Positions 33,382-42,307 of a stretch of 44,995 bases of DNA are shown here, in pieces (within the stretch, counting starts at the first letter, position 1; the number at the start of each line of letters is the position of its first letter). The stretch is taken from the NCBI GenBank assembly GCA_028688575.1, contig JAQTXW010000015.1:1-44995 (forward strand), read 5' to 3'. A model generated the notes under the pieces. That model had not been told where the DNA came from, did not search any database, and saw only the letters and a program-made list of their open reading frames with translations. The DNA comes from Methylotenera sp. (GTDB lineage Bacteria; Pseudomonadota; Gammaproteobacteria; Burkholderiales; Methylophilaceae). Position numbers and translations under genes: made by a program.

Positions 33382-34599
33382 CTAAATTGACGAGTTACCA
33401 CTGTTGTCCTGCAATAAACACTTAACCCTCTGCATCCTATTCTGCAAGCGATGCTTCACCTCCTGCAGGCTCACCCCACTGGCAACAACACTGCATATAG
33501 GCTCACCTTTTTGCACATGCACCACACCTTGCGCTGGTGGATTATCTTTAACCCAGACTGGCCATGCAAGCTTGGCATCATACGAAATTACTGCATCAGC
33601 ATAAACAATCGCCTGTCCCTGATACGTCTCACTATAAGCGAACTTGGTTATTGTATCGCAACTATCCAGCACTGCTAGTTTTTTACATAGCAAAATATGC
33701 TGCTCAATAAGCTTGGGCTTTAACGCTTCGTATAAATCCAATGTTGCACTGAGTCTTGGGTTAACCTCCAATACATACAGTTGCTGTCGTTCTGCTTTCA
33801 CCTGGTCTTGCCCGCTCGGTTTAGCAACCATCGCATCTAGGCTATTCAAGCCTCGCAGACCAAATTGAGCGGTAAGCTTCTTCGCGGTCTGCATGAGCTG
33901 CTGCTGAACATCGTGAGAGATTGGCGCCTCGCGCACTACCCCACCGTAACGAAAAGGGGCTTCTGGAGAGGGACTTATTAGCAGCTCATTAAACCCTACG
34001 GCTCTGATGTTACTGCCATCCGCCAGAAACAGCAAAGAAACAGGCAAACCTTCAATCCATTGCTGGTAATAACCATTACCAGCATTGAGGAGCTCTTTGC
34101 CAGACGCTGGCATAACGTGCGCGCCACCGCTACCGCCCTCCATTTTATATAAAAATTGGCCTAATTCGCTTTGCAATGGTGGCGTTAACAGCACCTTGGG
34201 GTGCAGGATCGCTAGATTTTTTAAGCTGGAGAAAAAGGAACCTGCACCTTTAACCGCCTTCACCACAGAAGGATAGTTTCCAATTAACGGCACATGATGA
34301 GCAATCTTATCAAGCAATGCTGGTTGAGCTTCAAAACCACTGCCATAGAGAAAACCCACAAGCTCACTAGGCATCCCTGAGTTGGGCAGAAGGCCCGATA
34401 TCAGCTCCTGAAGCTTGATTAGCAGATCCCCTGCCTTAAAACCTGATGCATCAAAATCTGCAACCACCGCCTTGTGCGCAAGCGCCACAGTTTGGCGATC
34501 AGCAAAACCATCAATGACAAGCACGCAATATCCTGCAGCAGCTGCAGCCTCTACATAAGGACGTGCACATAACGCAATGATTAAGACTGATTTTTTAAT
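33382..34599 (-). CDS. ATP-grasp protein of the H4MPT cluster (COG2232); start codon probably ATT
   Basis: An ATP-grasp family protein of unknown reaction that recurs with mch and mtdB in methylotrophs. Visible motifs are the glycine-rich YKMEGGSGGAHVMPASG and the metal site LYVLEVNPRLSATLDLYE. The first usual start codon is a GTG at 34524, but 25 in-frame codons before it encode a typical family N-terminus (KKSVLIIALCARPYVEA) and contain no ATG, GTG or TTG. The best candidate is the ATT at 34599 followed by two lysine codons, overlapping the mtdB 3' end by 19 bp, which gives 405 residues. No clear ribosome-binding site precedes it, so coupling to mtdB translation is likely. Confidence 0.78.
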   Translation of the reverse strand: MKKSVLIIALCARPYVEAAAAAGYCVLVIDGFADRQTVALAHKAVVADFDASGFKAGDLLIKLQELISGLLPNSGMPSELVGFLYGSGFEAQPALLDKIAHHVPLIGNYPSVVKAVKGAGSFFSSLKNLAILHPKVLLTPPLQSELGQFLYKMEGGSGGAHVMPASGKELLNAGNGYYQQWIEGLPVSLLFLADGSNIRAVGFNELLISPSPEAPFRYGGVVREAPISHDVQQQLMQTAKKLTAQFGLRGLNSLDAMVAKPSGQDQVKAERQQLYVLEVNPRLSATLDLYEALKPKLIEQHILLCKKLAVLDSCDTITKFAYSETYQGQAIVYADAVISYDAKLAWPVWVKDNPPAQGVVHVQKGEPICSVVASGVSLQEVKHRLQNRMQRVKCLLQDNSGNSSI

Positions 34600-35498
34600 A
34601 TTTCGCGCGCCAGCTTGAAAGCCGCTAAAAACTCAAGATATTTAGGTTTTTCAAACGGCTGATCCGAAGGCAGCATGAGCTTGAGCAACTGGTGCTGCGT
34701 GGTATATTTCAGCTGTCCCACTGCGATTGCGCCAACACCATAAATTTGCGTACCTTCAATCAAAACCCCATCATCATTGAGCCCCACACCTTGCACACCT
34801 AATGGTGCAACAGCATTCACATCGGCGACAATCTTTAATTGTTTTGCAATAGCCAACTGCTCTTTACTGATGACCTGCACACCTGCCGCTGCCGCCGAAA
34901 TCACAATTTCAGTTTGCGCTAAAATAGCTGTTTTTTTAGCTTCATCTGTGCCATCCACCACCTGCAAATTTACCTGGTACTTTTCATTCCAGGCCGCCAC
35001 TTTAGGTGCTACGGCCTCAATCGAACTATGCGCAACCATTTGCACATTTGCGCCCTGCTGTGCCGCAATAATAGATGCACAACTGCCCACTGGACCTGTC
35101 GCACCAAATATACTGAGCGTTTTACCTGACAATTCTTCATTAAACTTGTCTTTTAAGTGTGCTTCCACTTTGGCAATCATTGCTGCGGCCGTTGTAAAAG
35201 CCCCTGACGGATCGGCAAATGCAGAACAGGCAAAGGGAGCAAACATCGCTTTCTTCGAGGCCTCCAGCATATCAATAGCCAAGTCAATATCACGTCCACC
35301 GATAAAAATCGCTTCACGCTTAACCCCTGACAAGCCACGTGAAAAGATCGCATCCTGAGTCAAACCAGTCACCTCGGTAAGTGCAACATTGGTGTAGGGC
35401 ATAATTTTGTCAAAACCAGCATCAAATGCCATGTTGACATCAAACGGACTTGCATTCTTGGCTGCCGTAAATAAATGCAAAACGCTCGCTTTTTCCAT
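34581..35498 (-). CDS. mtdB: NAD(P)-dependent methylene-tetrahydromethanopterin dehydrogenase
   Basis: Oxidises methylene-H4MPT to methenyl-H4MPT, the first dehydrogenation after formaldehyde is bound to the cofactor. The 305-residue protein has an N-terminal substrate domain (SPFDVNMAFDAGFDKIMPYT) and a Rossmann domain with GATGPVG at 132-138 followed by a dinucleotide-binding helix. VISAAAAGVQVIS and VADVNAVAPLGVQGV match the MtdA/MtdB family. Presence with mch and beta-RFAP synthase identifies it as MtdB rather than a folate enzyme. AAGGA precedes the ATG. Confidence 0.93.
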   Translation of the reverse strand: MEKASVLHLFTAAKNASPFDVNMAFDAGFDKIMPYTNVALTEVTGLTQDAIFSRGLSGVKREAIFIGGRDIDLAIDMLEASKKAMFAPFACSAFADPSGAFTTAAAMIAKVEAHLKDKFNEELSGKTLSIFGATGPVGSCASIIAAQQGANVQMVAHSSIEAVAPKVAAWNEKYQVNLQVVDGTDEAKKTAILAQTEIVISAAAAGVQVISKEQLAIAKQLKIVADVNAVAPLGVQGVGLNDDGVLIEGTQIYGVGAIAVGQLKYTTQHQLLKLMLPSDQPFEKPKYLEFLAAFKLAREILKNQS

Positions 35499-35564
35499 TG
35501 TGCTTTTCCTTATCTGTTAAAAGTCTAAGATTGATGTATCCATTAAAACTGCTGATATCGAAAT

Positions 35565-36542
35565 TTAATTGCTCACAGTCAATTCTGCACCATGATTAGA
35601 TGCTGTGCAAATTTTCCATGTGAGTGTAGTTTCTTTAAATCGCGACTCTAACTGCAATAGCGTGTTTTGGGCATCCGCCTGCGTCTCAAATATTGCAAAA
35701 CCCGTAGGCCCCCATGAGCTCTGCCCATAACAGGCGACACCTGTGTCACCAAGGTATTCCAGCACCTCTCCCACCTTTTTGCTTGCATAACGCCCGCCCT
35801 GCGCCGGGGCAAAATAATCGCCTATATACTGTTGCAGCACCTGAATACTTTTTCCAAAAGCCGCCAAATCACGCTCTACAACAGCAGGCATTGCTTGCAT
35901 CAGCACATGACGACACAGGTGCGCAGACAGTGCCTCAGGAAAAGCGGGCAACTCATGAAATGCGATTATCTCCTGATTCCCGTGTATGCCTAGTTGACCT
36001 TCATCAAATATCAGCAAAATAGGCCAATCTTCAGGAAAATCATAACGCGCCAATACTGGCGGAATATGACCATTGTCAGTCAAGCAATGTCCGCCATCGA
36101 CAATCAAGCCGCCAGTATCAAACGCCGCAATTCCCACCCCTGAACGCGCGCCACGGCTAGTGTAGCGTGCAATCTGGCGTGTATTCAGATTTAACTGATA
36201 CAAATGGCTAACTGCGGTACCCACAGCAAGTGCCAGTTGCGAACCCGAACCTAAACCTGCATGCTCTGGCATTGCTTCATCAATATGAAATTTAGCAGCA
36301 CCGGCCAGACCCAATTGGGCAAATAATGAAATCGCTATGTTCCGTACTTTATTCTGAATCGTCACGGGGACAGCAGAATGAGTGCTCACCTCGAAATCAG
36401 TTGCGGTTTCAGCGCACAACACTAAATTGGGTGCTGACAGGCTAAGTCCTATACTGCCATATTTTCGGCCCAAACTGCCATTCAAATCAAAAAACCCCAT
36501 ATGAAGACGGCCACTAGATTTAATCTTTACGCTGGCAGTCAT
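35565..36542 (-). CDS. mptG: Beta-ribofuranosylaminobenzene 5'-phosphate synthase (beta-RFAP synthase)
   Basis: Condenses 4-aminobenzoate with phosphoribosyl pyrophosphate, releasing CO2 and pyrophosphate, the first committed step of tetrahydromethanopterin synthesis. The 325-residue protein belongs to the GHMP-kinase superfamily: GRLHMGFFDLNGSLGRKYGS at the N-terminus and the phosphate loop PEHAGLGSGSQLAL at 92-105. The later TSRGARSGVGIAAFDTGG segment is specific for this enzyme. It is the first gene of the right-hand H4MPT run. The ATG is preceded by a G-rich stretch, and a 385-bp divergent promoter region lies upstream. Confidence 0.93.
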   Translation of the reverse strand: MTASVKIKSSGRLHMGFFDLNGSLGRKYGSIGLSLSAPNLVLCAETATDFEVSTHSAVPVTIQNKVRNIAISLFAQLGLAGAAKFHIDEAMPEHAGLGSGSQLALAVGTAVSHLYQLNLNTRQIARYTSRGARSGVGIAAFDTGGLIVDGGHCLTDNGHIPPVLARYDFPEDWPILLIFDEGQLGIHGNQEIIAFHELPAFPEALSAHLCRHVLMQAMPAVVERDLAAFGKSIQVLQQYIGDYFAPAQGGRYASKKVGEVLEYLGDTGVACYGQSSWGPTGFAIFETQADAQNTLLQLESRFKETTLTWKICTASNHGAELTVSN

Positions 36543-36927
36543 GATAGCCCCCTAGCCCCAGCTTGATTATTGAGTGCGTTTTTTGATGATAAGTGTGTCA
36601 TTAGTGCGTTATATTTTGTACGATTATTTAACATAAGCGCTTACATTTTAGCTGAGCATTGCCAATTTTGGCAGAGAATATAAGCCTCACTCATACAGAT
36701 TGACATTTACGCAAATAAAAAAGATTTTGCGATTAGCACTGTTTTTCAGGTGACAACACGCCGATATTTAGGCAGAATAAAGTCTTACTAAGAATAATCT
36801 AATAGATTTAACTCCTCGGCTTTATGTGTTACATCGAAATTCACCCACTGCAACGCGCACATAAATAGCAGACTAGAAATTAAAAATTAGAAATTTAATC
36901 ACTCGTTTGAACATCTAAGGAACTATC
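36543..36927. other. Divergent control region between mptG and ppsA (385 bp)
   Basis: No gene is seen. Two palindromes stand out: TAAGCGCTTA at 36634-36643, and the inverted repeat TGCCAA-TT-TTGGCA at 36660-36673. An AGTGCGTT octamer occurs twice, near 36573 and 36603. A minus-strand TATAAC about 70 bp upstream of mptG could be its -10 box, with the first palindrome close to the -35 position. A perfect TTGACA on the plus strand at 36700-36705 has no good -10 partner. AAGGA precedes the ppsA ATG. Confidence 0.5.
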
Positions 36928-39300
36928 ATGTCAGCCCACGTTATTCCATTTGAAAATTTACGTAATGTAGATGTCCCTTCTGTTGGCGGTAAGAACGCTT
37001 CACTAGGCGAAATGATTTCTCAGTTATCCGCAAAAGGTGTGCGAGTGCCTACTGGCTTTGCAACCACTGCAGACGCTTATCGCGAGTTCCTGGCGCAAAA
37101 CGGCCTCGATGAAAAGATCAACGCAGAACTTGATAAACTCAATGTGGATGACACGCAAGCGCTTGCAATCTGTGGCAAGCAGGTACGCGAATGGATTATG
37201 GCGGCGCCATTCCCTGCTGCATTAGAACAAGCTATTAAAGAAAATTACGAAATACTGACTGCAAAATCAGGCAACGGCGCAACTTTCGCAGTGCGCTCTT
37301 CAGCCACTGCTGAAGATTTACCTGACGCTTCATTTGCAGGTCAGCAAGAATCTTTCCTGAACATTCAGGGGCTGGAAAACATTCTGCATGCAATTAAAGA
37401 GGTTTTTGCTTCTCTATACAATGACCGCGCTATTTCATATCGCGTGCACAAAGGTTTTGTACACGCGGATGTCGCCCTTTCTGCAGGTGTGCAGCAAATG
37501 GTTCGCTCAGACATCGGCTGCGCAGGCGTGATGTTCACGATTGATACTGAATCCGGCTTTAAAGATGTGGTGTTTATCACCTCTTCATACGGACTAGGCG
37601 AAACGGTAGTGCAAGGCGCTGTTAACCCAGACGAGTTTTATGTACACAAGCCAACCTTGGCGCAGGGAAAACCTTCTATTGTGCGCCGCACCATGGGCTC
37701 AAAACTCATCAAAATGGTGTTCTCTGATGCCACACAGGCAGGCAAAAGCACGCACACAGTTGAAGTTGACCCTGTAGACAGCGACCGTTACTCATTAAGT
37801 GATGCAGACGTACTGGAACTCGCACGCTATGCCATGACGATTGAGGCACACTACGGCTGCCCAATGGACATTGAGTGGGGCAAAAACGGCGTGGACAACA
37901 AGCTCTACATCCTGCAAGCACGCCCAGAAACCGTGAAGTCACAAGAGTCCGTGAATAACGTCACAGAAACTTTCACGCTCAACAAACATAACGAAAAACC
38001 ACTAGTGGTAGGCCGTGCAGTCACGCAAAAAGTTGGTGTAGGCCCTGTGCGAATCGTACTTGACCCAGCACAGATGCATGAAGTGCAGCCCGGCGATGTG
38101 CTGGTAGCCGACATGACAGACCCGAATTGGGAGCCTGTCATGAAACGTGCCAGTGCTTTGGTCACCAACCGTGGAGGACGTACGTGTCACGCAGCCATTA
38201 TTGCGCGTGAATTAGGCATTCCTGCTATCGTTGGCGCAGTCAATGCAACAGACGTGCTGCGTGAAGGCGAAATTGTCACGGTATCCTGTGCTGAGGGAGA
38301 GTCAGGGTTTGTTTACCATGGCGCAATTGAATATGACGTGAGCACCCAGGCACAAGCCGCGCTTGCCCCTGCGCCATGCAAGATCATGATGAACGTAGGC
38401 AACCCTGACATGGCTTTTGGCTTTGCCAAAACACCCAATGACGGCGTAGGTTTGGCCCGTTTGGAGTTTGTGATTAACAACATGGTAGGCATTCACCCTA
38501 AAGCGATTTTGAATGTTGACGCCATGCCAGCGGCAATTCAGGCTACGATTAAAAATCGTGCACGTGGCTACGCAAGCCCAAAACAATTTTACATCGACAA
38601 AGTTGCTGAAGGCGTTGCCACGATTGCGGCAGCGTTCTATCCAAAACCAGTGATCGTTCGTACTTCTGACTTCAAATCCAACGAATACAAAAAACTGGTT
38701 GGTGGAGAAATTTATGAGCCAGATGAAGAAAACCCAATGATTGGCTTCCGTGGCGCAGCGCGCTATATGGCGCCAGATTTTAAAGAGTGCTTTGCCATGG
38801 AATGTATTGCCATGAAAAAAGTACGCGACGAAATGGGCTTAATCAATGTAGAACTGATGATTCCATTTGTGCGTACTCTGGATGAAGCAAAAGCGGTCAC
38901 AGAAATTATGGCTGCCAACGGCCTTAAACGCGGTGAAAATGGCCTGCGCCTGATCATGATGTGTGAAATCCCATCTAACGCCTTGATTGCTGAACAGTTC
39001 TTACAGTATTTTGACGGCTTCTCTATCGGCTCAAATGATTTAACACAGCTCACATTGGGCATGGATCGTGACTCAGGCATTCTGGCTGACGGTTTTGATG
39101 AGCGTAATGATGCAGTGAAAGAATTGCTCAAAATGGCGATTAGCACCTGTAACCGCTTGGGCAAATACGTTGGCATCTGCGGTCAAGGGCCTTCAGACCA
39201 CCCTGACTTCGCCGAATGGCTGGTGGCACAAGGCATTAAATCCATATCACTTAACCCTGATACCGTAGTGAACACATGGCAGCGATTGACTAAGAAATAA
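36928..39300 (+). CDS. ppsA: Phosphoenolpyruvate synthase
   Basis: Converts pyruvate, ATP and water to phosphoenolpyruvate, AMP and phosphate, the gluconeogenic entry that feeds sugar phosphates back to the RuMP cycle. The 790-residue protein has the N-terminal nucleotide domain ([35 protein letters not shown]). The phosphohistidine domain has the active-site His421 in [20 protein letters not shown], and the C-terminal PEP/pyruvate barrel has the catalytic Cys751 in GICGQGPSD. Both positions match E. coli PpsA. It is followed after 27 bp by its own regulator gene. Confidence 0.96.
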   Translation: MSAHVIPFENLRNVDVPSVGGKNASLGEMISQLSAKGVRVPTGFATTADAYREFLAQNGLDEKINAELDKLNVDDTQALAICGKQVREWIMAAPFPAALEQAIKENYEILTAKSGNGATFAVRSSATAEDLPDASFAGQQESFLNIQGLENILHAIKEVFASLYNDRAISYRVHKGFVHADVALSAGVQQMVRSDIGCAGVMFTIDTESGFKDVVFITSSYGLGETVVQGAVNPDEFYVHKPTLAQGKPSIVRRTMGSKLIKMVFSDATQAGKSTHTVEVDPVDSDRYSLSDADVLELARYAMTIEAHYGCPMDIEWGKNGVDNKLYILQARPETVKSQESVNNVTETFTLNKHNEKPLVVGRAVTQKVGVGPVRIVLDPAQMHEVQPGDVLVADMTDPNWEPVMKRASALVTNRGGRTCHAAIIARELGIPAIVGAVNATDVLREGEIVTVSCAEGESGFVYHGAIEYDVSTQAQAALAPAPCKIMMNVGNPDMAFGFAKTPNDGVGLARLEFVINNMVGIHPKAILNVDAMPAAIQATIKNRARGYASPKQFYIDKVAEGVATIAAAFYPKPVIVRTSDFKSNEYKKLVGGEIYEPDEENPMIGFRGAARYMAPDFKECFAMECIAMKKVRDEMGLINVELMIPFVRTLDEAKAVTEIMAANGLKRGENGLRLIMMCEIPSNALIAEQFLQYFDGFSIGSNDLTQLTLGMDRDSGILADGFDERNDAVKELLKMAISTCNRLGKYVGICGQGPSDHPDFAEWLVAQGIKSISLNPDTVVNTWQRLTKK

Positions 39301-39327
39301 TCATTAACACAACAGGAATAGCTGATC

Positions 39328-40146
39328 ATGATTAAGCGCACCGCGTTTTTTATCTCTGACGGGACAGGCATTACAGCAGGAGCTCTAGGTAAGCTGTTAG
39401 AGCACTTTCCTGGCACGCAATTTACGCAGGTGCGCCTGCCGTTTACCAACACGCTGGAAAAAATAAAACTAGCGCAGGATGCCATTCTCCACGCCACACA
39501 GGAAGATGGCGGTCGCCCTGTCGTTATTATGACGCTAGGTGATATCGCCCTGCGTCACGCAATTAAGCAAAGTAACGCTTATTTTATTGATTTATTTAAC
39601 ACTTTCATTGATCCTTTAGGCGTCGAGCTTAGCCAAAACCCTCTCACGGGCGCGGGCATTGCGCATAGCGTGATGGGCAGCAGCTATAACGAACGTATGG
39701 AGGCCGTTAACTTTACCCTCAACCATGACGATGGGATGACCAACTCTGGACTAGAAGAAGCGCAGGTCATTCTTGTTGGTGTTTCGCGTTGTGGTAAAAC
39801 GCCAACCAGCGTTTATCTGGCAATGCAGTTTGGGGTAAAAGCGGCCAACTATCCATTAATACCAGAAGACTTTGAAAGAGGCACGCTACCTGCTGTATTA
39901 CACAAGCATTTGAATAAAATTTTTGGATTAACCATTAAACCTGAGCGCTTGCATGCTGTACGCAATGAACGTAGAGCGGGCAGCTTTTATGCCTCTTTAG
40001 ACAATTGCCGACAAGAAATCGCAACCGCTGAGAACTTAATGCGCAATGCAGGCATCACTTGGGCAGACTCCACCAGCCGCTCAGTAGAGGAACTCTCTGC
40101 CATTATTCTAGAAAAAATCCGCTACGCCACTACAAAAAAAGCTTAA
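39328..40146 (+). CDS. ppsR: PEP synthase regulatory protein (bifunctional kinase/pyrophosphorylase)
   Basis: A 272-residue DUF299-family protein that inactivates PEP synthase by ADP-dependent phosphorylation of a threonine and reactivates it by phosphate-dependent removal. It starts with TAFFISDGTGITAGALGKLL, the family signature, and carries the P-loop GVSRCGKT at 151-158 followed by TPTSVYLA. The ERLHAVRNERR segment is also typical. Cotranscription with ppsA supports PpsR rather than the related pyruvate-phosphate-dikinase regulator. AACAGGAA lies before the ATG. Confidence 0.93.
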   Translation: MIKRTAFFISDGTGITAGALGKLLEHFPGTQFTQVRLPFTNTLEKIKLAQDAILHATQEDGGRPVVIMTLGDIALRHAIKQSNAYFIDLFNTFIDPLGVELSQNPLTGAGIAHSVMGSSYNERMEAVNFTLNHDDGMTNSGLEEAQVILVGVSRCGKTPTSVYLAMQFGVKAANYPLIPEDFERGTLPAVLHKHLNKIFGLTIKPERLHAVRNERRAGSFYASLDNCRQEIATAENLMRNAGITWADSTSRSVEELSAIILEKIRYATTKKA

Positions 40147-40157
40147 GAAAAAAAGTT

Positions 40158-40321
40158 GGGGCTGTCCTAGATAACACATAAAATGTTGTAAGGACGACAT
40201 GAGAAAGAACAGATTAAATTCAGCTAAGCAGGCTTAGTTAATAGAGCATTTTGTTACCGGGACGACGGTACGATGTGCAGCGGATCTGATTGGCGTTAAC
40301 CGCAATACTGCAGCTTATTGA
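40158..40321 (+). mobile_element. Degenerate 5' end of an IS1595-family (IS1016-like) insertion sequence
   Basis: GGGGCTGTCCTAGATAAC at 40158 matches the terminal inverted repeat style of IS1595-group elements. At 40199-40321 the frame reads as the N-terminus of their transposase (MRKNRLNSAKQA, stop, LIEHFVTGTTVRCAADLIGV) and ends in another stop. The first stop replaces an early codon and the catalytic DDE part is gone, so this is a dead remnant. It starts 11 bp after ppsR and runs into the 3' flank of crcB. No right-hand end was found, which suggests a deletion joined the remnant to crcB. Confidence 0.8.
40199..40321 (+). pseudogene. Transposase fragment, IS1595 family, with in-frame stop
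   Basis: About 40 codons remain, with a TAG at codon 13 and a TGA at codon 41. The part VNRNTAAY matches the helix-turn-helix end of the N-terminal domain of IS1016-type transposases. The rest of the transposase is absent, so no activity is possible. Confidence 0.78.
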
Positions 40322-40331
40322 TTGAACTTCC

Positions 40332-40727
40332 CTAATGCTTTAAATACTGTATCAGCGCAAGTCCAAACGCTGCCATCAGCAGTGCACCAAATAAATGACT
40401 CGCGCTGTGCAATGCCGCCAGGTAGTATTCCTGCTTGTGCAATAAGGTAAGGCTCTCGCCAGTAAAAGCTGAAAACGTAGTCAAACCACCCAAAAAACCT
40501 GTGACGACAAACAACCTCAGACTAGGATTTTCCAAGCCACCCAAGCCAACCAGGCCGATGGCGACCCCCATCAACAAACCTCCTGTCAAATTTGCAATCA
40601 AGGTACCGAGTGGCAAGCTAGGCATTAATGCATTCAAAGCCAAGCCAAGCCCCCACCTAAGCCACGCACCTAATGCGGCGCCTACGCCCACCGACAATAT
40701 ATTTGCAAAATTTATTGCATAATTCAT
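40332..40727 (-). CDS. crcB: Fluoride efflux channel CrcB (Fluc)
   Basis: A 131-residue inner-membrane fluoride channel that works as an antiparallel dimer and protects against fluoride. Four membrane helices are seen at about 7-27, 38-62, 68-88 and 103-127. The family motifs GTLIANLTGG (helix 2) and GFLGGLTTFSAF (helix 3) include the Asn, Phe and Thr residues that line the ion path. No fluoride riboswitch could be recognised in the 119-bp gap shared with glgA. The 3' end abuts an IS remnant. Confidence 0.93.
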   Translation of the reverse strand: MNYAINFANILSVGVGAALGAWLRWGLGLALNALMPSLPLGTLIANLTGGLLMGVAIGLVGLGGLENPSLRLFVVTGFLGGLTTFSAFTGESLTLLHKQEYYLAALHSASHLFGALLMAAFGLALIQYLKH

Positions 40728-40846
40728 GAAGCAACTCTCATATCCACATATTCATATAGTAAAATCATTTGTAATATTCTGTCACTTAAAATCTTGTGCA
40801 GAATTAAAGTAGGCTAGCCCTCCCAGAGAACTTTAGCGAGAAAGTC

Positions 40847-42307
40847 ATGGCAATGAAAGTGTTATTTGTGAGTTCTGAAGTTTTTCCACTGATTAAAACA
40901 GGAGGGCTGGCAGATGTCAGCGGCTCATTACCCAACGCATTGCAAAAACTTGGTGTTGACATAAGAGTTTTAATGCCAGGCTATCCATCCGTGCTAGCGC
41001 AGCTTAATAAGCTAAAGACTATCGCACCGATAAAGCATTTACCCTATATTGGTCAGGCAGAGCTTCTGACTGGCAACATTGCAGGTACAGATACGCAAGT
41101 GTATGTCATTAAGGCGGCTCAGCTTTATGAACGTGATGGCGGTCCGTATTCTGACGCCATAGGTGATGAGTGGCAGGACAACCCCATTCGCTTTGGCGTA
41201 CTCTCAAAAGTGGCGGCCATACTCGCATCACCAAACTCTCCAGTGCCAGATTGGCAACCGCAGATTGTACACTGTAATGACTGGCAGACAGGCTTAGCAC
41301 CCGCCTACATGAAACTTACTGAACGAAGCACTGCCAAGTCTATTATCAGTCTGCACAATATGGCATTCCAGGGATGCTACCCTCCACACTGGGTAACGAC
41401 GCTAGGTCTGCCCAGTTCAGGATTCAGTATAGAAGGTTATGAGTATCACGGTCAGTTATCATTTTTGAAGGCTGGTGTTTTTTATGCCGATGCAATTTCC
41501 ACCGTGAGTCCGCGCTATGCTAAAGAAATTCAAACTGCGGCCTTTGGTTTTGGGCTGGAAGGCTTGTTAAGCAAACGTGGCGATGAAATCAAAGGCATCT
41601 TAAACGGCATTGAGCCTGAAGAATGGAATCCAGAAAACGATATTCATCTTCCGGCCAATTATCATGCGGGCAATATATCGGGGAAAGCACTGATCAAACA
41701 GTCGTTACAATCGCAATTAGGGCTCACAATTAATGCAGATGCACCATTATTAGGCGTAGTCAGCCGACTTACCTATCAAAAAGGTTTGGATATGCTGCTA
41801 CCTAATCTACAAAAACTGCTGGACGCAGGCTGTCAATTTGCACTGCTAGGCGGTGGCGAAAAAGACCTAGAACGTGCATTTCAGGAAATAGCTGATAAAA
41901 ATCCAGGTAAGGCCAGCGTGACCATTGGCTACAACGAGCCGCTTTCACACAAAATCATGGCGGGTTGTGATATGTTTATCATGCCGTCTCGCTTTGAGCC
42001 CTGTGGACTAAATCAGATGTATGGCTTAGCCTATGGCACGCCACCTATCGTCAATGCCACTGGCGGCCTTGCAGACTCGGTGGTTGATACCAATGCTGCG
42101 CATCTTGAAAACAACACTGCCAATGGCTTTGTGATGGTTGAGGCAAGCGCAGACGGCTTGATTGCCTGCATTTTACGTGCGCTGGAAATATTCAGACACC
42201 AACCAGCGATTTGGTCACAGATTGTTCACAACGGCATGTCACAGGATTTAAGCTGGAACCACAGCGCCAAGGAGTACCTTGCCATGTATCAGGACATGAT
42301 TCATTAA
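40847..42307 (+). CDS. glgA: Glycogen synthase (ADP-glucose type)
   Basis: Transfers glucose from ADP-glucose to the growing alpha-1,4-glucan. The 486-residue GT5 enzyme has the N-terminal VSSEVFPLIKTGGLADVSG motif with the ADP-glucose-binding Lys17, and the C-terminal glycosyltransferase-1 domain with PSRFEPCGLNQMYGLAYGT containing the catalytic Glu. LTYQKGLDMLL marks the start of the second domain. It stands alone, without glgB, glgC or glgP beside it, and is divergent from crcB. A second ATG two codons later is an equal start candidate. Confidence 0.95.
   Translation: MAMKVLFVSSEVFPLIKTGGLADVSGSLPNALQKLGVDIRVLMPGYPSVLAQLNKLKTIAPIKHLPYIGQAELLTGNIAGTDTQVYVIKAAQLYERDGGPYSDAIGDEWQDNPIRFGVLSKVAAILASPNSPVPDWQPQIVHCNDWQTGLAPAYMKLTERSTAKSIISLHNMAFQGCYPPHWVTTLGLPSSGFSIEGYEYHGQLSFLKAGVFYADAISTVSPRYAKEIQTAAFGFGLEGLLSKRGDEIKGILNGIEPEEWNPENDIHLPANYHAGNISGKALIKQSLQSQLGLTINADAPLLGVVSRLTYQKGLDMLLPNLQKLLDAGCQFALLGGGEKDLERAFQEIADKNPGKASVTIGYNEPLSHKIMAGCDMFIMPSRFEPCGLNQMYGLAYGTPPIVNATGGLADSVVDTNAAHLENNTANGFVMVEASADGLIACILRALEIFRHQPAIWSQIVHNGMSQDLSWNHSAKEYLAMYQDMIH

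Noticed and set aside
34777-35358. 193-codon open frame on the plus strand opposite mtdB
   Set aside because: Antisense shadow rich in Cys, Ser and Ala; mtdB on the other strand has clear motifs.
40728-40846. Possible fluoride riboswitch upstream of crcB
   Set aside because: The conserved GATGG...CGCC and CTGATG/CTTCTG-type elements are not visible on the minus strand of this gap.
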